Under the pieces are notes generated by a model, which saw nothing but the letters and a program-made list of their open reading frames with translations, did not search any database and was not told the origin of the DNA. From Caballeronia fortuita (GTDB taxonomy: Bacteria; Pseudomonadota; Gammaproteobacteria; Burkholderiales; Burkholderiaceae), in contig NZ_FCNX02000015.1 of the NCBI RefSeq assembly GCF_001544835.2, positions 124,001-188,000 on the forward strand: a DNA stretch of 64,000 bases. Direction: 5' to 3'. Below, piece by piece: positions 59,893-64,000 of the stretch. Numbering within the stretch: position 1 is the first letter of the stretch; the number at the start of each line of letters is the position of its first letter. Made by a program: the position numbers and the translations under genes.

Positions 59893-60680
59893 CCAGTCAG
59901 GACCGTCCATCCGAAGGCGGCGACCGCATGGGTCCCCCGAAGCCCGATCGCGAGCTGCAGGCGCTGTCCGCCTTCATCGACGATGAACTCCACGGCGACG
60001 AACGCGATGCCGCCGCCGAACGCATCGCGAACGATCCCGCGAGCGAGGCGACCGTCGCCGCCTATCGCGCGCAGGACAACGCGCTGCGCGCGCTCTTCGC
60101 CGATCAGGGCGAGCCGCAGATCGTGCGCGTGCGGCCGCGTTCGCGCGAGCGTTATCTCATTGCGGCGTGCTTCCTGATCGTCGGCGTTGCGTGCGGTTTT
60201 TTGATGCACATGCTGCTGCCCGCGTTCGGTGACAGCCCGCGTTTCGCGGAGCGCGCGGATATCGCGTATGCCGTCTATGCGCCCGAGCAGCGCCATGCGG
60301 TGGAAGTCGCGGCGTCGCAGCAGGATCATCTCGTCACGTGGCTGTCGAAGCGGCTCAATCGCGCGGTGACGATTCCGTCGCTCGCGGAATACGGCTTCCA
60401 ACTCGTCGGCGGGCGCCTCTTGCCGGACGAGGAAGGGCCGGCGGCGCAGTTCATGTATCAGAACGCGGCCGGCGAGCGGCTCACGCTCTACATGACGACC
60501 GCCACGATCCGGCGCAACGACAGCCGGATTCGCACGCTGAAGGACGGCCAGCGCACGACGTTCTACTGGGCGTGGGATCGCGTGGGCTATGCGTTGTCGG
60601 GGCAGATCGGCGAGGCGAAATTGCAGGCGATCGCCTATGACACGTGCAAGGAACTCGGCGGCGATCCAAAGAACTGGTGA
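59889..60680 (+). CDS. Membrane anti-sigma factor
   Basis: 263 residues, ATG at 59889 overlapping the sigma stop. The cytosolic N-terminus (LQALSAFIDDELHGDERDAA) resembles anti-sigma binding helices but lacks the HxxxCxxC zinc motif. One membrane helix (about 94-117) leads to a periplasmic sensor domain of about 145 residues (VTWLSKRLNRAVTIPSLAEYGFQL). It should hold the sigma factor inactive until a periplasmic signal is sensed. Domain type resembles FecR/RskA-like regulators only loosely. Confidence 0.87.
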   Translation: MTSQDRPSEGGDRMGPPKPDRELQALSAFIDDELHGDERDAAAERIANDPASEATVAAYRAQDNALRALFADQGEPQIVRVRPRSRERYLIAACFLIVGVACGFLMHMLLPAFGDSPRFAERADIAYAVYAPEQRHAVEVAASQQDHLVTWLSKRLNRAVTIPSLAEYGFQLVGGRLLPDEEGPAAQFMYQNAAGERLTLYMTTATIRRNDSRIRTLKDGQRTTFYWAWDRVGYALSGQIGEAKLQAIAYDTCKELGGDPKNW

Positions 60681-60695
60681 GCGGTGAAGATCGGA

Positions 60696-60734
60696 AAAAA
60701 GGCTGCGGCGAATCGTATTCGCCGCAGCCTTTTT
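60696..60734. terminator. Strong bidirectional terminator
   Basis: AAAAAGGCTGCGGCGAAT (60696-60713) pairs perfectly over 18 bp with ATTCGCCGCAGCCTTTTT (60717-60734), loop CGT. It ends the sigma/anti-sigma operon and the convergent His-rich gene. Confidence 0.93.
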
Positions 60735-60749
60735 CATGCGCTATCGCGT

Positions 60750-60974
60750 TCAGTAATAGCGATGCGGCGGCGGAGGCGCGACGTGATGATGATGCCGCTC
60801 CCATTCCTGACGCTGCCAGTAGCGATGGCCGTCCCAGTAACGGTCACCATGCCATCCCACCGTCACGCGATGTTCGGGGCCGTGATGCACGTCCGCCGAT
60901 GCCACGTTCGTGAGACCCATGCCGAGCGCGGCGGCAAGGGAAGCGATCAGCAGGCTTTTCTTTGTCTTGTTCAT
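60750..60974 (-). CDS. Small secreted His/Trp-rich protein, 74 residues
   Basis: Signal peptide (about 1-27, VASA) followed by a mature part with WHGDRYWDGHRYWQRQEWER and HHHHVAPPPPHRYY. It is common in Burkholderia genomes as a short protein of unknown role; the histidines suggest metal binding. RBS AAGGAG precedes the ATG (60974). Confidence 0.68.
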   Translation of the reverse strand: MNKTKKSLLIASLAAALGMGLTNVASADVHHGPEHRVTVGWHGDRYWDGHRYWQRQEWERHHHHVAPPPPHRYY

Positions 60975-61069
60975 GATGTTTGCTCCTTGGTCGTTTGCTT
61001 ATCGGCAAAACCGCGAGTCATGTGGTAGCAGTTTCGCCGTGATCCGGTGCGCGATTCGCAACTGGATCG

Positions 61070-61186
61070 TCAACGGTAATAATCGTGATGATGGTGATAC
61101 CCGCCACCGTCCGGCACGACGATGCAGCCCGATAGCGCGCTACCCAACAACACGCTCAAGGCCGCAAGGATCGCTAGTCTCTTCAT
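61070..61186 (-). CDS. Tiny lipoprotein with His cluster, 38 residues
   Basis: Start at 61186 after CGGAGAAA. The signal MKRLAILAALSVLLGSALSG ends at a lipobox Cys21, leaving only CIVVPDGGGYHHHHDYYR. Similar in style to the neighbouring His-rich protein and possibly functionally linked (metal capture). Too short for a family call. Confidence 0.6.
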   Translation of the reverse strand: MKRLAILAALSVLLGSALSGCIVVPDGGGYHHHHDYYR

Positions 61187-61363
61187 GGGTTTCTCCGTGT
61201 GAATCCATGGAAACCAATGTAGCGGTTCGCAAAATGACAAGCCGTTTTCGTTTGTAAGCAAACGTGTAACCTGAAATATTCGCGATGGGTGCGGAGCGTG
61301 CGCCGTTGCACGCGTATGCGCGACACGTTATCCTGAACTACGATTTAAATTGTCGGAGTGGCT

Positions 61364-61888
61364 ATGTCGCACATCAGCACGGGCGTCGAATACGCGCTGC
61401 ACTGCATGCTCTATCTCGCGGAGCCGCCGCATGGCGTGCGCGAAGCGAGCGTGCGCGATCTCGCGGAATTGCAGGGCGTGCCTGCGGAGTACGTCGCAAA
61501 GCTCTTCACGAAGCTGCACAAGGCGGGACTCGTCGTCGCGACGGAAGGCGCGCGCGGCGGTTTCGCGCTCGCGCGTCCGTCGAAGGAAATCAGCGTGCTG
61601 GATGTGGTCGACGCGATCGACGGCGACAAGCCGCTCTTCGATTGCCGCGAGATCCGCTCGCGCTGCGCGGTATTCGGCGACGACGCGCCGCCCTGGGCGA
61701 CGAGCGGCGTATGCGCCGTTCACGCCGTGATGAAGAACGCGGAGAAGCGCATGCGCGAGGCGCTCGCGGCGGACCGGCTGTCCGATCTCGCGGGCCGCCT
61801 GCACGCGAAAGCGCCGCGCACGTTCGGGCCGCAAGTGGTCAAATGGCTCGACCAGCGCAGCGGCCAGCGGCGCGCCGCGAAAAACTGA
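61364..61888 (+). CDS. Rrf2-family transcriptional regulator
   Basis: 174 residues, ATG at 61364 with GGAG upstream. The winged helix (about 1-80) has VRDLAELQGVPAEYVAKLFTK and LVVATEGARGGFALARP. Three cysteines, Cys94, Cys101 and Cys117, lie where IscR/NsrR/RsrR bind an iron-sulfur cluster, so redox or NO sensing is possible. Convergent with the BspC-like gene. Confidence 0.88.
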   Translation: MSHISTGVEYALHCMLYLAEPPHGVREASVRDLAELQGVPAEYVAKLFTKLHKAGLVVATEGARGGFALARPSKEISVLDVVDAIDGDKPLFDCREIRSRCAVFGDDAPPWATSGVCAVHAVMKNAEKRMREALAADRLSDLAGRLHAKAPRTFGPQVVKWLDQRSGQRRAAKN

Positions 61889-61894
61889 AAGCGC

Positions 61895-62317
61895 TTATCG
61901 GACGATCTTCGGCTTCATGTTCGGCGTGAGGGAAACGCCGACCACATGACCATCGCGCACGCCGCAGCGGCTGTCCACGCGCGTCCATTGCTCCTTGCCG
62001 CGCGCCTTCGCGAACGCGCGCATCACGATGACCTTGTCGACCGGAACCGGGTTGCCGACACTGAAGATCGTAGTATCGTCGTCGATCTTCGCGGACAGCA
62101 CGCGGCGGTCGGGCACGATCAGCGTGTCGTACTTGGGCGCGTTCTCCACCCAGTGATCGAATGCGGCGACGCATTGCGCGACGGCATCGGGCACGTGAAG
62201 CCTCGTCAGATACGAATAGTCTTCGGGCAGGTCCGGCGTTTCCTGCGCCTGGACAAGCTGAAACGTCGACGCAGACAAAGCGAGCGCGAACAGGGCGGGT
62301 GCAAGAAAATTCTTCAT
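61895..62317 (-). CDS. Periplasmic BspC-domain-like protein
   Basis: 140 residues, start at 62317. A signal peptide (about 1-24, LVQA) precedes a compact domain with VAQCVAAFDHWVENAPKYD and SRCGVRDGHVVGVSLTP, whose two cysteines may bond. Resembles Burkholderia 'BspC domain' proteins by memory of pattern only. Function unknown. Confidence 0.6.
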   Translation of the reverse strand: MKNFLAPALFALALSASTFQLVQAQETPDLPEDYSYLTRLHVPDAVAQCVAAFDHWVENAPKYDTLIVPDRRVLSAKIDDDTTIFSVGNPVPVDKVIVMRAFAKARGKEQWTRVDSRCGVRDGHVVGVSLTPNMKPKIVR

Positions 62318-62549
62318 GCGATGGGCGATGAATAAGGCGTTCGGGAACGTTCGGGCAAGCGCGGATCGCGGAGCACGGATCGCGTGAATGGCGCTGACAT
62401 GCGGTGCGCGCGCCCGCGCAGGAATGGCGCGGAGTATACCGTGTGACGTTTTATGACGTCGAGCGTCGCGCGCATTTCGAATGCTGATCGAAAGCATTGC
62501 GCGCCGCGCGGTATCCTTTCATGCGAACTCACCACGCGAGAGGTGCGCC

Positions 62550-63113
62550 ATGAAAGCGGTGCGATGGTCGCAACAGGACGGCACAGGGCTGGAGCATCTC
62601 GTTCTGAACGAGACCGGCGAGGGCATCGTGATCGAGAGCGCGGTCGTAGGCGAGGACGAAGCGCATGACTTCGGCCTCGTATATCGCATCGAGTGCGATG
62701 CGCGCTGGCAAGTCACGCGGCTCGCGCTGAAGCTCGCGGGCGGCGCCTCGCTCGACTTGTATCGCAGAGATGGCAACAACGGCGACGCGCACGCCTGGAC
62801 CGACGCGAACGGCGAGCCGCAGGAAGCGCTGCGCGGCTGCATCGACGTGGACCTCACCGCGACGCCTCTCACCAACACGCTGCCCATCCGCCGCCTGCAA
62901 CTCGAACGCGGGGAGCGGCGCGTGATCCGCGTCGTCTATGTGCGCGTGCCGGAATTGAGCGTGAGCGTGGCGGAGCAGGCATACACGTGCATCGAGCCGG
63001 ATCGCCGCTATCGTTACGAAGGGCTCGACACGGGCTTCACGGCGGATATCACCGTCGATGAAGACGGCTTCGTCATCGACTATCCGGGTCTCTTCACGCG
63101 CATCCGGCGATAA
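62550..63113 (+). CDS. Putative glycolipid-binding family protein (PF06475)
   Basis: 187 residues, ATG at 62550 after GAGAGG. The order VRWSQQDGTGLEHLVLNE, VVYRIECD-like LVYRIECDARWQV and the C-terminal YEGLDTGFTADITVDEDGFVIDYPGLF match the beta-barrel 'putative glycolipid-binding' family (spirochaete and bacterial members). Cytoplasmic by lack of signal. Role unknown. Confidence 0.82.
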   Translation: MKAVRWSQQDGTGLEHLVLNETGEGIVIESAVVGEDEAHDFGLVYRIECDARWQVTRLALKLAGGASLDLYRRDGNNGDAHAWTDANGEPQEALRGCIDVDLTATPLTNTLPIRRLQLERGERRVIRVVYVRVPELSVSVAEQAYTCIEPDRRYRYEGLDTGFTADITVDEDGFVIDYPGLFTRIRR

Positions 63114-63155
63114 TACGCAGACCTTCGCCTCAACCGGTTGCCACCGATTTCCATC

Positions 63156-64000
63156 ATGAACGACATGACTTCACCCCGTCTCACGAGCCTTTCCCACGGC
63201 GGCGGCTGCGGCTGCAAGATCGCGCCCGGCGTGCTCGCCGACCTGCTCAAGCGCGCGACGCCGCTGCCCGCATTCCCGAATCTGCTCGTCGGCAACGACA
63301 CCGCCGACGATGCCGCCGTCTACAAGCTCAACGACGAGCAGGCCATCGTCGCGACGACGGACTTCTTCATGCCGATCGTCGACGATCCGTTCGACTTTGG
63401 CCGCATCGCCGCGACGAACGCGCTTTCCGATGTCTACGCGATGGGCGGCAAGCCGATTCTCGCGCTCGCGCTCGTCGGCATGCCGATCAACGTGCTGCCG
63501 CACGAAGTCATCGCGCAAGTGCTGAAGGGCGGCGAAGCGGTGTGCGCGGAAGCGGGCATTCCGGTCGCGGGCGGCCATTCGATCGATTCCGTCGAACCGA
63601 TTTACGGTCTCGCGGCGCTCGGCATCGTGCATCCGTCGCGCGTGAAGCGCAACGCGGCCGCGCGCGCGGGCGACGTGCTCGTGCTCGGCAAGCCGCTCGG
63701 CGTCGGCGTGCTGTCGGCGGCACTCAAGAAAGACAAGCTCGATGCCGCCGGCTACAAGGCGATGATCGACGCGACGACGAAGCTCAATCGTCCCGGCGCG
63801 GAACTCGCGCAACTCGACGGCGTGCACGCGCTCACCGACGTCACCGGCTTCGGCCTGCTCGGTCACACGCTGGAACTCGCGCGCGGCGCGAAGCTGACGG
63901 CGCGCATCCGTTATGCCGATCTGCCGTGGCTGCCGCAAGTGCGCGAATTCGTGCGCGCGGGCATCTATACGGGCGCATCGGGGCGCAACTGGAGCGCGTA
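63156..64000 (+). CDS. selD: Selenide, water dikinase (3' end outside window)
   Basis: ATG at 63156; open to the window end (281 codons seen). The N-terminal SHGGGCGCKIAP holds the catalytic Cys18 and Lys21, in the Cys rather than selenocysteine form. GNDTADDAAVYKL, ATTDFFMPIVDDPFDFG and NALSDVYAMGG bind metal and ATP, and GGHSIDSVEPIYGLAALG follows. SelD makes selenophosphate from selenide and ATP for selenocysteine and 2-selenouridine. The downstream partner (such as a tRNA 2-selenouridine synthase) lies beyond the window. Confidence 0.95.
   Translation, partial: MNDMTSPRLTSLSHGGGCGCKIAPGVLADLLKRATPLPAFPNLLVGNDTADDAAVYKLNDEQAIVATTDFFMPIVDDPFDFGRIAATNALSDVYAMGGKPILALALVGMPINVLPHEVIAQVLKGGEAVCAEAGIPVAGGHSIDSVEPIYGLAALGIVHPSRVKRNAAARAGDVLVLGKPLGVGVLSAALKKDKLDAAGYKAMIDATTKLNRPGAELAQLDGVHALTDVTGFGLLGHTLELARGAKLTARIRYADLPWLPQVREFVRAGIYTGASGRNWSA

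Noticed and set aside
1..64000. tRNA, rRNA, insertion sequences or prophage genes
   Set aside because: No transposase, integrase or phage motif appears among the plausible proteins, and no cloverleaf or rRNA segment was noticed by eye. A dedicated RNA search was not possible here.

Overview
The window is GC-rich, densely coded DNA whose gene content fits Burkholderia sensu lato (Burkholderia / Paraburkholderia / Caballeronia). It includes an lpiA/mprF-acvB pair, a YadA-type trimeric autotransporter with an extended signal peptide, a phasin, pobA, selD and many LysR/GntR/AraC regulators. I see no rRNA, tRNA, CRISPR array, insertion sequence or prophage gene. It reads as chromosomal core plus accessory metabolism. 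The genus is an inference from protein character, not from a search.

Layout. 1-4.8 kb: tail of a PaaI-like thioesterase, a LysR regulator, and an operon of class III CoA-transferase, HMG-CoA-lyase-type enzyme and MFS importer, which looks like a complete uptake, activation and cleavage route for a branched hydroxy-dicarboxylate. 4.9-7.3 kb: phosphoketolase on the minus strand, broken by a one-base frameshift. 7.5-8.8 kb: a GT34-like glycosyltransferase. 9.0-13.4 kb: the large helicase Lhr. 13.4-16.7 kb: a small double-glycine-leader protein, a membrane-anchored Ser/Thr kinase and a phasin. 16.9-19.8 kb: small unknowns, a zinc alcohol dehydrogenase and an Fnr-type regulator lacking the N-terminal cysteines. 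19.85-22.2 kb: an EF-hand protein / OmpR-type regulator / sensor kinase operon. 22.4-24.2 kb: small proteins and a BKACE (DUF849) enzyme. 24.7-28.9 kb: a 1386-residue trimeric autotransporter adhesin with a tandem-repeat stalk.

29.0-35.2 kb: an FCD-type GntR regulator, two well-spaced palindromes and a five-gene operon (binding protein, ATPase, two permeases, aldose-1-epimerase-like protein) whose last four genes start on overlapping or adjoining codons. 35.3-36.7 kb: two divergent response regulators, one degenerate. 36.8-37.7 kb: two small lipoproteins. 38.1-42.0 kb: mprF (lysyl-PG synthase/flippase) translationally coupled to acvB (virJ-like; lysyl-PG hydrolase in Agrobacterium). 42-54.9 kb: DUF1993, a small cysteine protein, a lipoprotein acylase of the penicillin/AHL acylase family, an M20 peptidase, an Ldh-family dehydrogenase, an epimerase/SDR, RidA, an AcpA-type phosphatase/phospholipase, a TauE exporter and a glycogen-debranching-like enzyme. 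54.9-58.5 kb: pobA, an aldo/keto reductase and its divergent AraC regulator. 58.7-60.7 kb: a secreted YxFxxD-motif protein, a tiny lipoprotein, an ECF sigma factor and its anti-sigma factor, with an ECF-like promoter in front. 60.7-64 kb: two small His-rich secreted proteins, an Rrf2 regulator, a periplasmic protein, a glycolipid-binding-family protein and the start of selD.

The most useful leads are: (i) the paired GTTGT-N3-ACAAC sites 53 bp apart beside the GntR gene; (ii) the apparently self-regulated ECF sigma/anti-sigma operon with secreted products; (iii) the orphan double-glycine peptide; (iv) the EF-hand two-component operon; (v) the frameshifted phosphoketolase; (vi) the adhesin repeat with an exact 168-bp internal duplication. 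All functions are from reading the sequence; no database search was run.
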